Origin: an uncultured Prochlorococcus sp.
Lineage (GTDB): Bacteria > Cyanobacteriota > Cyanobacteriia > PCC-6307 > Cyanobiaceae
Direction of reading: 5' to 3'
DNA: 64,000 nt
NCBI GenBank assembly: GCA_902525075.1
Contig: CABZFV010000001.1
Coordinates: 124,001 to 188,000 of the forward strand
The translations under genes and the position numbers were made by a program. The notes under the pieces were generated by a model. The model saw nothing but the letters and a program-made list of their open reading frames with translations. It did no database searches and was not told the DNA's origin. Of this stretch, positions 9,586 to 18,625 are shown one piece after another. The number at the start of each line of letters is the position of its first letter. Within the stretch, counting starts at the first letter, position 1.

Positions 9586-10326
9586 TTGGCAGGCTCTTGG
9601 ATTTTCTATACGACATTTCCAAAGATACCTTTAATTAATCCCGAATTTAAAAATATTGCACAATTTGCTCCGACATTAGGATTTTTTATTGGAACAATAC
9701 AAAGTTACGTTTTTCTTTTTTTAAGAACAAACTCTTGGTCAATTTATTCATCTGCATTAATTTGTTTGGCTTCGGGATATTTAATTACTGGTGGTCTACA
9801 CCTCGATGGTTTAATGGATACTTTCGATGGTATTTTTGCGGGTAAAAAGAGACGTTTGAAAGCCATGAAAGACAGTAAAGTTGGTTCCTTTGGCGTTCAA
9901 GCTTTAGTTTTTATAACTTTAATTCAAATTGCTTGCATACTGAAAATTCAAAACCTAGTAATTTTTGTTTTACCTATATGCTTATTTTGGGGAAGATTTT
10001 CAAATTTATTTTTTATAGAAAATTTTAAATATATGAGTTATAAAAAAAAATCTATTAGTCACAAAAAGTTTTGGAATGGAATTAAAAAAGAATCTTTGAT
10101 CTCTATTATTTTTCTTTTAATTTTCATTGCATACCAATTTGTTTCAATTACATCCCAAGCAATATTAATTAAATTTTTAATTCTTATTTTGATTGGTTTT
10201 TTTCTAAGCTATTCTATCCCAAACATACTGGGTAATAAAATTGGAGGCTTCAATGGAGATGCCTGCGGTGCAAGTATTGTTCTTGTTGAAACTGCAATGT
10301 TGTTTATGCATGCAATTCTTTTATAG
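9586..10326 (+). CDS. cobS: Adenosylcobinamide-GDP ribazoletransferase (cobalamin synthase)
   Basis: The 246-residue polytopic membrane protein has CobS motifs: the N-terminal WIFYTTFPKIP, then GGLHLDGLMDTFDGIFAG near residue 67, the aspartate-rich catalytic loop. CobS joins adenosylcobinamide-GDP to alpha-ribazole, the last assembly step of B12. The start is TTG at 9586; no ATG, GTG or other TTG lies between the upstream in-frame stop (9544) and this codon, and the N-terminus aligns with the family. The 3' end overlaps the convergent histidine kinase by 23 bases. Confidence 0.9.
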   Translation: MAGSWIFYTTFPKIPLINPEFKNIAQFAPTLGFFIGTIQSYVFLFLRTNSWSIYSSALICLASGYLITGGLHLDGLMDTFDGIFAGKKRRLKAMKDSKVGSFGVQALVFITLIQIACILKIQNLVIFVLPICLFWGRFSNLFFIENFKYMSYKKKSISHKKFWNGIKKESLISIIFLLIFIAYQFVSITSQAILIKFLILILIGFFLSYSIPNILGNKIGGFNGDACGASIVLVETAMLFMHAILL

Positions 10327-11440
10327 GTAGTTCTAAATAAAAAATATTTTTCTTCTTAAGATTTTTTGATTTCTCAGTATTATCTATCGAGTTATTCTCC
10401 AACAATCTCAAATCTCCTCCAATTTGTTTTGCTAATTTCCTCGCCAAAAAAAGTCCCACACCAGTGCCGTCCTTCTTTTTTGCAGCAGATCCTCTAAAAC
10501 CCTTTTCAAAAATTTTCTCGTTTTCATTTTTGGTTATTTTTTTACCATCATCAAATATACAGAGTCCATTACTCGTAATTGCGAGCCCAATTTCAGAACC
10601 TTTTTGGGCATATTTAAACGCATTTTCTAATAAATTGGCCACAATTTCAGCAATTACAGCATATTTTGCCTTTAATGGCGAAATAGTCCAATCTGGCCAA
10701 AGAGAAGGTTCAGTCCAATCTCTATTCTCTAAGTCCGCATTAGCTTTACCCCTTTCTAATATTGGCCTCAATAAACTCTGAACAGTTATTGCCTTTTTAT
10801 TATCTAAATTTGGTGGTAATAATAATCTTTCCTCTCCAAATTCCAGAGGAAGTTGAATAGGTGAATTTAATTGCGCGAAAGAATCCATATATTGATTAAT
10901 TTGTTTTTGCTCTGTTATCATGCGTTCTACTATTTCAATAGAATCATCATCTGAACCAAGTCGTCTTATTAATAATTTTGCATATGTTCTAATAGCCGCT
11001 AATGGATTCCTTAATTGATGAATTATGACATTGACTTGATTTTTTAAATAATTGACTTCTTCATTTTTATTTTGACGTTCTAATTCGATAGAGACGCATT
11101 TAGCTAAAGATATTGAAAGCGCTTTTAATCTAGAATCGAGAGATACTGGCCAATTCCCCCCTTTCAAATCAGTTTCAACCCTAAGCACACCAAGTAAAAT
11201 ATCGTTTTCTTGTAGCGGGTACCATCTTCTATTAGGAGATGAAACCTTTAGGGAAGGATCATCTTCTATTGAAATAAGTAGCCTATCAACTTGTGGCCAT
11301 TGACCAATCATTTCAAAAGATGCTTTGGTTCCTTGCTTAGCTGAAGCAAGATAAATAACTAAATTTGTCACCCCCATTGAGCAACCAAAACTCTCTAGCT
11401 GTTTTAAAATCAATTCTTCAAATTTTTTTGAAAGATTCAT
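10304..11440 (-). CDS. Sensor histidine kinase, Hik2/CSK-like (GAF, HisKA, HATPase)
   Basis: The 378-residue soluble kinase has a GAF-like N-terminal domain (about 1-120), then the dimerisation helix with the phosphorylatable His141 in IIHQLRNPLAAIRTYAKLL, and a HATPase domain with N box EIVANLLENAFKYA and G2 box GTGVGLFLARKLAKQ. There is no transmembrane segment. The H-Q-L-R-N-P-L phosphosite and overall layout resemble cyanobacterial Hik2 and chloroplast sensor kinase, which sense the plastoquinone redox state. From memory, a GAF cysteine matters in that family; Cys20 here (FGCSMGVTN) is a candidate. No response regulator is adjacent. Confidence 0.75.
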   Translation of the reverse strand: MNLSKKFEELILKQLESFGCSMGVTNLVIYLASAKQGTKASFEMIGQWPQVDRLLISIEDDPSLKVSSPNRRWYPLQENDILLGVLRVETDLKGGNWPVSLDSRLKALSISLAKCVSIELERQNKNEEVNYLKNQVNVIIHQLRNPLAAIRTYAKLLIRRLGSDDDSIEIVERMITEQKQINQYMDSFAQLNSPIQLPLEFGEERLLLPPNLDNKKAITVQSLLRPILERGKANADLENRDWTEPSLWPDWTISPLKAKYAVIAEIVANLLENAFKYAQKGSEIGLAITSNGLCIFDDGKKITKNENEKIFEKGFRGSAAKKKDGTGVGLFLARKLAKQIGGDLRLLENNSIDNTEKSKNLKKKNIFYLELPIKELHA

Positions 11441-11521
11441 AATTAATAAAATTTTGAGAAATTTTTTAAAAAAACCTGAAAAAGGGCTTGTAAAATATGA
11501 AAAAAGTATTAAGATATATAA

Positions 11522-11599
11522 AGAGGTCTGACTTTAGCCAGCCTTAAATATGAATATTTAATCATATTTTAAGCTACATCAGGGGTTGATGGGTCCTCT
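11522..11599 (+). promoter_or_regulatory. Candidate structured RNA leader (three-way junction) upstream of DUF3155 gene
   Basis: By eye, an outer stem AGAGG (11522-11526) can pair with CCTCT (11595-11599). It encloses a long hairpin, CTTAAATATGA (11543-11553) with TCATATTTTAAG (11562-11573) and one bulge. It also encloses a second hairpin, CATCA (11577-11581) with TGATG (11587-11591), around a GGGGT loop. This is the shape of a three-way junction. A possible -10 box TAAAAT lies further upstream near 11490. No match to a named RNA family was recognised. Folding was done by eye only. Confidence 0.4.
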
Positions 11600-11634
11600 A
11601 TGTAATTTGAAGTGAATTTAAAATCACATATATA

Positions 11635-11663
11635 AGATTAGTAAAAATAAATAAGACTAATCT
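11635..11663 (+). promoter_or_regulatory. Leader hairpin and Shine-Dalgarno of the DUF3155 gene
   Basis: AGATTAGT (11635-11642) is a perfect inverted repeat of ACTAATCT (11656-11663) with a 13-base loop. It ends 13 bases before the ribosome-binding sequence AGGAG (11677-11681), which is 9 bases before the ATG at 11691. The hairpin could affect access to that site; this is inference. Confidence 0.45.
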
Positions 11664-11690
11664 CATTAATAATTTCAGGAGTACCAATCA

Positions 11691-12059
11691 ATGTCAAAAA
11701 AAAGAAAAAGAATCAGCAGAAGAAGATTGGCTGGCCAAAGAGTAATGGCACATGTACCTATTTATCATATCGAAACTGGCAAACATAAACCAGTTACAGC
11801 AGCAAGAAGATTCATAGCTGAAAATGGTCTCTCTGCGCCTTCAGTTTTCAATGTGAGAAGAAATGAACACACCACCGATAGATTTTTTTGGGGTGAAAAA
11901 GGATTATTTAGCGCACAATATGCTGAAGAAAATCATTTTCTATTTCCATCACTAAAAGTTGTAGTTGAAGGAATTGGTGAAGAAAAAATATTTGAGGGTC
12001 TAGAACTGACTGCAGATGATTGGGAAGAGATTGAAGAATATGAATATGCTTTTGTTTAA
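11691..12059 (+). CDS. Conserved cyanobacterial protein, DUF3155 family
   Basis: The 122-residue protein begins with a very basic tail (MSKKRKRISRRRLAGQRVMA), followed by a conserved core HVPIYHIETGKHKPVTAARR and an acidic end (DDWEEIEEYEYAF). This matches the DUF3155 family as I know it from cyanobacteria. Function is unknown; the basic tail could bind nucleic acid. A good Shine-Dalgarno sequence precedes the ATG, and the roughly 190 bases upstream can fold into several hairpins, so post-transcriptional control is plausible. Its stop overlaps the convergent esterase gene. Confidence 0.8.
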   Translation: MSKKRKRISRRRLAGQRVMAHVPIYHIETGKHKPVTAARRFIAENGLSAPSVFNVRRNEHTTDRFFWGEKGLFSAQYAEENHFLFPSLKVVVEGIGEEKIFEGLELTADDWEEIEEYEYAFV

Positions 12060-12673
12060 AAAATATTACTTATATTTGAACTTATAAAATTAATTAAATT
12101 TGAATCAATTTGATGAAATCCATCAAATTCCAATAATTCACAAAATTTAGAAGACTTATTCTTTACCTTTTCATAAATAGTTCTAGAAGCATCTATAGGC
12201 ACAACGTCATCAAATAAACCATGACTAATAATCAATGGTGAGAATTTTTCTCCTGGGGCCCAGTTAGGGTGAGGATAACCACTACAAGCAACAATTAATC
12301 CAAAATTTAACTTAAATCCCGCATCAATTGCCATTGCCGCCCCCTGAGAGAACCCCAACAAAATTGTTTTTCTTAATGGAATTTTATCAGTATCAAAATT
12401 TTTTAATGTAACTAAAAGTTTATTTACTTCAACCTCAGCTCCATTCCAATCATGTGGATATAATCTATACCACTGTCTTCCATGACCGCTTGGGTGCAAT
12501 CCAGGAGCCCTCAAAGAAATTACCTCAAAATCAAGATTTATGTTTTCAGTCATCTCCTTTCCAAATGTTAAAAGGTCATCAGAATCAGCTCCCCAACCAT
12601 GCATCAAAATAATTCTATGAGTTGCAGTTTGAGAGCTAATCGAGACAAATTCATGATTGATAGCATATTTCAT
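12056..12673 (-). CDS. Phospholipase/carboxylesterase-type alpha/beta hydrolase
   Basis: This 205-residue hydrolase has the oxyanion strand IILMHGWGADSDDL, the nucleophile elbow GFSQGAAMA (serine near residue 110), an acidic residue in LFDDVVPIDAS and the catalytic histidine in FDGFHQID. The arrangement is that of the small acyl-protein thioesterase/carboxylesterase group. The natural substrate is unknown. It is divergent from purH, with about 33 bases between the starts, so the promoters must overlap or lie within the genes. Confidence 0.82.
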   Translation of the reverse strand: MKYAINHEFVSISSQTATHRIILMHGWGADSDDLLTFGKEMTENINLDFEVISLRAPGLHPSGHGRQWYRLYPHDWNGAEVEVNKLLVTLKNFDTDKIPLRKTILLGFSQGAAMAIDAGFKLNFGLIVACSGYPHPNWAPGEKFSPLIISHGLFDDVVPIDASRTIYEKVKNKSSKFCELLEFDGFHQIDSNLINFISSNISNIF

Positions 12674-12706
12674 GTTTATATTCTTAAGTAAGTAAACTTT
12701 CCCATA

Positions 12707-14260
12707 ATGTCCCCAATAGCTTTAGTAAGTGTCTCTGATAAAAAAAATATAATCCCATTTTGTAAGGAATTGGTAGAGCAATTTAATTATAAAATTCTAT
12801 CAAGTGGAGGAACTGCCAAACATCTTATAGAAGCTAAAATTCCAGTTACTAAAGTTGCAGATTTTACTAATTCTCCAGAAATTCTTGGAGGAAGAGTTAA
12901 AACTTTACATCCAAAAATACACGGAGGAATATTAGCTAAAAGAACTGATGAGGAACATAAAAAAGATATTGAAGATAACAATCTTGAATTAATTAACTTA
13001 GTAGTTGTAAATTTATATCCTTTTAAAAAAACTATAGATCAGGGAGCTGAATGGGAAGATGCTATTGAAAATATCGATATCGGAGGGCCATCTATGATTC
13101 GTTCTGCAGCTAAAAATCATAAAGATGTCTCCGTTTTAGTAGATCCTAGTCAGTATCAAAATTTTCTTGAAGAAAGTAAAAAAGGTGAATTGAAAGACTC
13201 ATATAAAGCAAAATTAGCCCTTGAAGCTTTTCAACATACAGCAGACTATGACACTGCAATATCTAATTGGATAAGAAAAGAAAGAGATTTACAATCTTCC
13301 AAATATATTGAATCCTATCCACTAATCAAAACCTTAAGATATGGGGAGAATCCACACCAAAAAGCTTTCTGGTATGGTTTAAGTAACATTGGATGGAACT
13401 CAGCAGAACAAATACAAGGAAAAGACTTAAGTTATAACAATCTATTAGATCTAGAGTCCGCACTTTCAACAGTCTTAGAATTTGGCTACACAGAAAAAGA
13501 TGAACTTACAAACGACATGTTTGCCTCTGTGATTTTAAAACACAATAATCCTTGTGGTGCCTCTATAAGTAATTCAGCTTCCAAAGCATTTTTGAATGCT
13601 TTGGAATGCGACTCAGTTAGTGCATTTGGAGGCATAGTTGCTTTTAATGCAAATGTTGATAGTGAGACCGCAATTCACCTCAAAGATATTTTCTTAGAGT
13701 GTGTCGTCGCTCCATCTTTTGATGAGGAAGCTTTAGAAATTTTAAAAGTTAAAAAGAATTTAAGAATTCTAAAGTTTTCAAAAGATCAACTTCCAAAAAA
13801 GATTCAAAATTCTACTAAATCAATAATGGGAGGATTACTAGTTCAAGATACTGACGATATTGAAGAAAAAACTGAAAATTGGATTTCAGTAACTAATAAA
13901 AATCCGAGTAATCAAATTACTTGTGATCTGAATTTTGCATGGAAAATTTGTAAACACGTGAAATCCAATGCAATTGTTATTGCAAAAGACCAAAAAACTA
14001 TTGGTATTGGAGCTGGACAAATGAATAGAGTTGGAGCAGCAAAAATTGCATTAAAAGCAGCCGGAAGGTTATGCTCTGATGCTGTTTTAGCCAGCGATGG
14101 GTTTTTTCCATTTGCAGATACTGTAGAACTAGCAAATGAATATGGAATAAAATCTATTATTCAACCAGGAGGAAGTCTAAGAGACCAAGAAAGTATTGAT
14201 ATGTGTAATTCAAAAGGAATCTCAATGGTATTTACCCAAAAAAGGCACTTTTTACATTAA
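12707..14260 (+). CDS. purH: Bifunctional AICAR transformylase/IMP cyclohydrolase
   Basis: The 517-residue protein catalyses the last two steps of IMP synthesis. The N-terminal cyclohydrolase domain begins PIALVSVSDKKNIIPFCKEL with SSGGTAKHL and VKTLHPKIHGGIL. The C-terminal transformylase domain contains LRYGENPHQKAFW, the catalytic KHNNPCGASI and the C-terminal DGFFPFADTVELA. Length and domain order are normal. It is convergent with the DoxX gene with only one base between them. Confidence 0.97.
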   Translation: MSPIALVSVSDKKNIIPFCKELVEQFNYKILSSGGTAKHLIEAKIPVTKVADFTNSPEILGGRVKTLHPKIHGGILAKRTDEEHKKDIEDNNLELINLVVVNLYPFKKTIDQGAEWEDAIENIDIGGPSMIRSAAKNHKDVSVLVDPSQYQNFLEESKKGELKDSYKAKLALEAFQHTADYDTAISNWIRKERDLQSSKYIESYPLIKTLRYGENPHQKAFWYGLSNIGWNSAEQIQGKDLSYNNLLDLESALSTVLEFGYTEKDELTNDMFASVILKHNNPCGASISNSASKAFLNALECDSVSAFGGIVAFNANVDSETAIHLKDIFLECVVAPSFDEEALEILKVKKNLRILKFSKDQLPKKIQNSTKSIMGGLLVQDTDDIEEKTENWISVTNKNPSNQITCDLNFAWKICKHVKSNAIVIAKDQKTIGIGAGQMNRVGAAKIALKAAGRLCSDAVLASDGFFPFADTVELANEYGIKSIIQPGGSLRDQESIDMCNSKGISMVFTQKRHFLH

Positions 14261-14261
14261 A

Positions 14262-14822
14262 TTACGTTGATTTTGGATAATATGTAATCTTGTTAGTTTT
14301 TCTGAATAAAGATAGCCTACCTGGACCTGCACATAGAAAATAGAGAGAAATAGCCCCATAGATAAAAGATAATTCGAAAGCATAATTATGACCTTCAACC
14401 ACTGCCAGAGGAAAACCTTCGAGTCCAGTATCGAGGAGATGAAAATAAACTGCAAATGCCATGGTGGAGAATAGACCAAGAGAAGAAAGCCTCGCAAAAA
14501 TCCCTAAAGCCAATCCAACTGGGCATACCAATTGAGTAATTGCTGCTCCAAAAGTCCAAATAACAGGATCACCAGGCAAAAATGGGAAATACTTACCTAC
14601 TACAAACTCGGCAAAACCCTGAGGATCCTGAAGTTTCTCAAGGCCATGATGAATCATTAAAGCACAAAAACCTAATCTTAAAACAAAAATCGATAGTTCT
14701 CCAAGGATATTAACTTCTGCCCCTGAAGATGAATTGGCTACTACAACTTCAACTTTTTGGGGCGCTTTAGTTCTATTCATACTTGCAGTTTGAACTTGAT
14801 TAGTTTGTGCTTTGTCTTCCAT
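14262..14822 (-). CDS. DoxX-family membrane protein
   Basis: The 186-residue protein has a polar N-terminal tail of about 40 residues and then four hydrophobic segments. Conserved DoxX features include RLGFCALMIHHGLEKLQDPQG near residue 49 and the glycine/proline-rich middle (VCPVGLALGIFARL). DoxX/SURF4-like proteins are membrane proteins tied to redox or thiol stress in some bacteria; the role here is unknown. It overlaps nothing but ends one base from the stop of purH. Confidence 0.75.
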   Translation of the reverse strand: MEDKAQTNQVQTASMNRTKAPQKVEVVVANSSSGAEVNILGELSIFVLRLGFCALMIHHGLEKLQDPQGFAEFVVGKYFPFLPGDPVIWTFGAAITQLVCPVGLALGIFARLSSLGLFSTMAFAVYFHLLDTGLEGFPLAVVEGHNYAFELSFIYGAISLYFLCAGPGRLSLFRKTNKITYYPKST

Positions 14823-14926
14823 ACTTCATTAATTTTTCAATTATTTTAGTCAATAAAGTAGACCTTTTGGAATTATCTGACTAATAAATTAAAAAAACTA
14901 AGTAAATTTATAAATGAATAACAAAT

Positions 14927-16123
14927 TCAGGAAGCAATATCAATTAACTTTTCAATAACATCTGCAACAACCTTATCAGGAGTGGATGCACCTGAGGTAA
15001 TTCCAACATTAATTTTTCCACTAGGTAGAAAATTATTTTTAAGTTCTAAATCTGATCCTAGTGGTTTATGAAATATTGAGTTTTCTTTAACTGATATCCT
15101 CTCTGGAGTATCAATATGAAAAGAAGAAATATTTTTATTAATTGCTATTTCTTGTAAGTGAGTAGTATTGGAAGAATTGAAGCCTCCAATAACTACTAAA
15201 ATATCAAGATCTTCATCAACCAGAGAAAACATTGCATCTTGCCTTTCTTCAGTTGCATCACAAATAGTATTAAAAGCTAAAAAGTGACTATTTAAGTTTT
15301 CTGGTCCAAATTTCTTTAACATCGTCCTTTCAAAAACCTTTCCAATTTCCTCAGTCTCGCTCTTAAGCATAGTTGTCTGATTTGCAACTCCCACTCTATC
15401 TAAATCTTTATCAGGATCAAATCCATTAGAACAAGCTTTAGCAAATTTGTTCATAAACTCATTTCTATTACCTCTCCCCAGAATATATTCAGAAACGTAG
15501 TTCGCTTCTTCTAGATCAAGTACAACTAAATATTTACCTGCGAATGAACTTGTAGCGAGGGTCTCTTCATGTTTAAATTTTCCGTGAATAATAGATGTGA
15601 AAATATGTTTTTTATGTTTTTCAACTGTATGCCAAACCTTAGAAACCCATGGACAAGTTGTATCAATAATATGACAACCTTTCTCATGCAAGAGTTTCAT
15701 TTCTTGAACAGTAGCTCCGAAAGCAGGAAGTATAACAACATCCCCATTAGAAACTAAAGAAAAATCTTTAATTCCATTTTTAGCTGAGATGAATTTTACA
15801 TTCATTTTTCTTAAATGATCATTAACCGAGGGATTATGAATTATTTCGTTTGTTATCCAAATATTCTCATTTGGGTAATGTCTTCTAGTTTCATAAGCCA
15901 TTGCAACAGCTCTTTCAACTCCCCAACAGAAACCGAAGGCTTGGGCCAACTTTATATTTAGTCTGCCTTTGGTGTAGGTAAAATTATTATCCCTTATAGA
16001 ACTTATCAAATCACTTTGGTAAGCTTCTTCTAGCGCTTGAGCTCTTTTTGTTGGAGAATCGAAACCCCTTCTATTGTATCTATCAGAATGATGAAGTGAT
16101 CTTCTAAAAGCTTGAGTATCCAT
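14927..16123 (-). CDS. ispH: 4-hydroxy-3-methylbut-2-enyl diphosphate reductase
   Basis: IspH (LytB) makes IPP and DMAPP in the last step of the MEP isoprenoid pathway. The 398-residue protein is the long cyanobacterial/plant form. Cysteines that bind the 4Fe-4S cluster lie in [30 protein letters not shown] and [16 protein letters not shown]. The [10 protein letters not shown] segment near the C-terminus is also conserved. The amt1 transcription terminator lies just upstream of the start. The pathway feeds carotenoids and the chlorophyll phytyl tail. Confidence 0.96.
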   Translation of the reverse strand: MDTQAFRRSLHHSDRYNRRGFDSPTKRAQALEEAYQSDLISSIRDNNFTYTKGRLNIKLAQAFGFCWGVERAVAMAYETRRHYPNENIWITNEIIHNPSVNDHLRKMNVKFISAKNGIKDFSLVSNGDVVILPAFGATVQEMKLLHEKGCHIIDTTCPWVSKVWHTVEKHKKHIFTSIIHGKFKHEETLATSSFAGKYLVVLDLEEANYVSEYILGRGNRNEFMNKFAKACSNGFDPDKDLDRVGVANQTTMLKSETEEIGKVFERTMLKKFGPENLNSHFLAFNTICDATEERQDAMFSLVDEDLDILVVIGGFNSSNTTHLQEIAINKNISSFHIDTPERISVKENSIFHKPLGSDLELKNNFLPSGKINVGITSGASTPDKVVADVIEKLIDIAS

Positions 16124-16159
16124 CTTCCTATATTACAATGTTTTAAATAATTTTTCGTA

Positions 16160-16193
16160 AAAAAAAAGAAACCTGACATAAGTCAGGTTTCTT
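16160..16193 (-). terminator. Rho-independent terminator of amt1
   Basis: Read on the minus strand, AAGAAACCTGAC and GTCAGGTTTCTT form a perfect stem around a four-base loop, followed by a run of T. It lies about 20 bases past the amt1 stop codon and ends the amt1 transcript before ispH. Confidence 0.92.
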
Positions 16194-16212
16194 AAATTAA
16201 TTGTCAGTTAGA

Positions 16213-17673
16213 TTATTTAGCAGATGCAAAGTCTGGATAAGCTTCCATTCCATGCTCTCCTATGTCTAAGCCTTGAGTCTCTTCCTCTTCAGATACTCGG
16301 ATTCCACCGAATAATCCTCCAATTACAGACCAGGCAATCCAGCAAGTAACTAGAGTCCAGATAGCATAAGCTGCGGCTCCAAGAGCTTGAACTAGAAGAA
16401 GGGTAATACCTCCACCATTGAACAATCCCATGCCTGCTCCATCACCTTGTACAGCTGTACCCCAAAGACCGATAACTACAGTACCCCATACACCACAAAC
16501 TCCGTGAACAGAGAATGCACCTACAGGATCATCAATCTCAGCGGCATCAAGTGCTGCAACAGAAAATACAACTATAATTCCCCCTACTAGTCCTGCAAAC
16601 CAGGCTCCAGCAAGAGTCATATCACCGCAACCAGCAGTGATACTAACCAAACCAGCAAGGATTCCGTTAATTATCATTGTAAGATCAGGCTTACCAGAAG
16701 TTAATGTTGAAACAATAGTTGCACCAATAGCTCCAGCTGCTGCTGCCAAAGTAGTTGTTACAGCAACATATGGAACCCATTGATCCATAGCAAGTTGAGA
16801 ACCGGGGTTAAATCCATACCAACCTATCCATAGGACTAATGCACCTAGAGTAGCTATAGCCATATTGTGTCCTGGCATAGCTTGTGGTTTTCCATCAGAG
16901 TACTTGCCAATTCTTGGCCCAAGAAGCATAGCTCCTACAAGACCCGCCCATGCTCCAACTGAGTGAACAATTGAAGAACCAGCGAAGTCAACAAAACCTA
17001 AAGAATCAAGCCAACCACCATTCCATTTCCAGCTACCAGCAATTGGATATATAAATGCAGTTAATACAACAGCAAAAACAACAAATTCTCCAAATTTAAC
17101 TCTTTCAGCAACAAGACCGGAAACGATAGTTGCTGCAGTTCCTGCGAATGCAGACTGGAACAAGAAATCAACAGTTGGGACTAATCCAGCATCAGTAACC
17201 ATATCAGCGGTGACTGTTGGATCAAAGAATAAGCCTCCAAAATAAAGCCATCCGTCAGCAACACTTCCTCCGTACATTAATGAATAGCCGATAAACCAAT
17301 AAGAAGTTACAGCTAGAGCAAATACAAAGAGGTTTTTAGCAAGGATGTTTACTGCGTTCTTAGAACGACACATACCTGCCTCAACCATAGCGAAACCAGC
17401 GTTCATGAAGATCACCAAAATAGTAGCGATCAAAAGCCATAAATTGTTAGCAAGAAAAGCTGCATTCAACTCAGGTAAATCAGCTGCATGAGCTGAAAGA
17501 TTAAAAATACCTAAACCAAACAAAGCTAAAGGAACAGTTGCAAGCCACAACATAGAGCGGTTTGAACTAAATCCTCGAATACTCCTCAAAAGGAGCATAG
17601 GTCCATTAACAAGACTTGCATCTTGTAATTTGGACCTAGAGCGCCTTTGAGGCGTTTGCAAAGCAGTGGTCAT
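16213..17673 (-). CDS. amt1: Ammonium transporter Amt1
   Basis: The 486-residue membrane protein has an N-terminal hydrophobic leader (about residues 40-62) followed by the 11-helix Amt fold. Recognisable blocks are MNAGFAMVEAGMCRSKNAVN, DFAGSSIVHSVGAWAGLVGA near residue 225 with a pore histidine, and GAFSVHGVCGVWGTVVIG with the second pore histidine. It imports ammonium. A perfect NtcA site lies upstream, consistent with induction under nitrogen limitation. It has its own terminator and is probably monocistronic. Confidence 0.96.
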   Translation of the reverse strand: MTTALQTPQRRSRSKLQDASLVNGPMLLLRSIRGFSSNRSMLWLATVPLALFGLGIFNLSAHAADLPELNAAFLANNLWLLIATILVIFMNAGFAMVEAGMCRSKNAVNILAKNLFVFALAVTSYWFIGYSLMYGGSVADGWLYFGGLFFDPTVTADMVTDAGLVPTVDFLFQSAFAGTAATIVSGLVAERVKFGEFVVFAVVLTAFIYPIAGSWKWNGGWLDSLGFVDFAGSSIVHSVGAWAGLVGAMLLGPRIGKYSDGKPQAMPGHNMAIATLGALVLWIGWYGFNPGSQLAMDQWVPYVAVTTTLAAAAGAIGATIVSTLTSGKPDLTMIINGILAGLVSITAGCGDMTLAGAWFAGLVGGIIVVFSVAALDAAEIDDPVGAFSVHGVCGVWGTVVIGLWGTAVQGDGAGMGLFNGGGITLLLVQALGAAAYAIWTLVTCWIAWSVIGGLFGGIRVSEEEETQGLDIGEHGMEAYPDFASAK

Positions 17674-17692
17674 AAAAAAAAATTAGATCTGC

Positions 17693-17714
17693 AAAAAAAC
17701 AGTTTGTGCTGTTT
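17693..17714 (-). promoter_or_regulatory. Small hairpin plus T run in amt1 5' leader
   Basis: On the minus strand AAACAG and CTGTTT pair around CACAAA and are followed directly by further Ts, about 20 bases before the amt1 ATG. The first arm overlaps GGAAACA. The six-pair stem is weak, so an attenuator role is only a possibility. Confidence 0.3.
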
Positions 17715-17756
17715 CCTTTCATATTCAATTTTGCTCAAAAAACTTATTAGTGTCTA

Positions 17757-17770
17757 GTAGTCGTTGTTAC
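17757..17770 (-). promoter_or_regulatory. NtcA binding site of amt1
   Basis: The sequence GTAACAACGACTAC on the minus strand is an exact match to the NtcA consensus GTA-N8-TAC. It lies 83 bases upstream of the amt1 ATG. A weak -10-like CAAAAT follows after about 23 bases, near the spacing known for class II NtcA-activated promoters. amt1 is a classic NtcA target, and ntcA itself is in this window. Confidence 0.85.
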
Positions 17771-17841
17771 CAATTTTATAGTTGCATCTTAAAACTATAT
17801 CTGTTAAATTGAAAAAATTTTTTTTTTTTAAATTTTATTTA

Positions 17842-18594
17842 TCAAGATTTTATTTTTTTCAAAGGTTTAATTCCTTTCCATGATACGTGGTCTTTATGAA
17901 ATTCAAAGGAACATGGGATAGTTATCATTCCTGCACTTAAAGATTCTCTAAAAAGACTGCCGTATAAGGGGTCTGCATCATCTCCAGGAGCAAAAAAACA
18001 AGCATCTTTTCTCGTAATACAAAGTATTAAAACACTTTTACTTTCAGGAATTAATTCCTTTAATTCTATGAGGTGTTTTTGACCTCTTTTCGTTACTGTA
18101 TCTGGGAATAGAGCTACATTTTCTTTAATCCAAGTCGTATTTTTAACCTCTATGTAAATGTTACGTTTATCAGGATTTGAAGATTTTGGGGTTAAAAAAA
18201 AGTCAATTCTGCTTTTTTTATCTTTACCATAGGGAATTTCAGATTTGATTGTCTCTATTTCACCTATTGTTTCTGTTAGCAAATTTTTCTCAATAACCTT
18301 TTTTATTAATTTGTTTGCAAATAGAGTATTGATACCTACCCAAACCTCCTCATTTTTTGCATTAAAAACACATATCTGTTCCCAAGTAAAAGGTAATTTT
18401 CTTTTTGGAGAAGGGGAAATACTTATTCTTACTTTTGCTCCCTCACTCAAAAGTCCCTTCATTGGGCCAGTGTTAGCACAATGAGCAGTTACAACCTCTC
18501 CACTCTCTAATTCAATATCAGCAAGAAACCTTTTATACCTCTTAATTAAAACCCCTTCAATTAATGGATCAAAATCAATTAACCGATTATTCAT
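17842..18594 (-). CDS. sfsA: Sugar fermentation stimulation protein A homolog
   Basis: The 250-residue protein has SfsA features: [19 protein letters not shown] at the start, the conserved [10 protein letters not shown] near residue 40, the nuclease-like core with RIDFFLTP and [10 protein letters not shown], and [20 protein letters not shown]. SfsA has a PD-(D/E)XK-like core and was named for an effect on maltose metabolism in E. coli, but its molecular role is unresolved. It is divergent from murJ. Confidence 0.92.
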   Translation of the reverse strand: MNNRLIDFDPLIEGVLIKRYKRFLADIELESGEVVTAHCANTGPMKGLLSEGAKVRISISPSPKRKLPFTWEQICVFNAKNEEVWVGINTLFANKLIKKVIEKNLLTETIGEIETIKSEIPYGKDKKSRIDFFLTPKSSNPDKRNIYIEVKNTTWIKENVALFPDTVTKRGQKHLIELKELIPESKSVLILCITRKDACFFAPGDDADPLYGSLFRESLSAGMITIPCSFEFHKDHVSWKGIKPLKKIKS

Positions 18595-18625
18595 AAATAT
18601 GTCGTTAGTTAGAAATCAAATATAA

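Noticed and set aside
14252..14497. 81-residue minus-strand ORF inside the DoxX gene
   Set aside because: It is a shifted-frame shadow of the DoxX coding sequence with no supporting motif.
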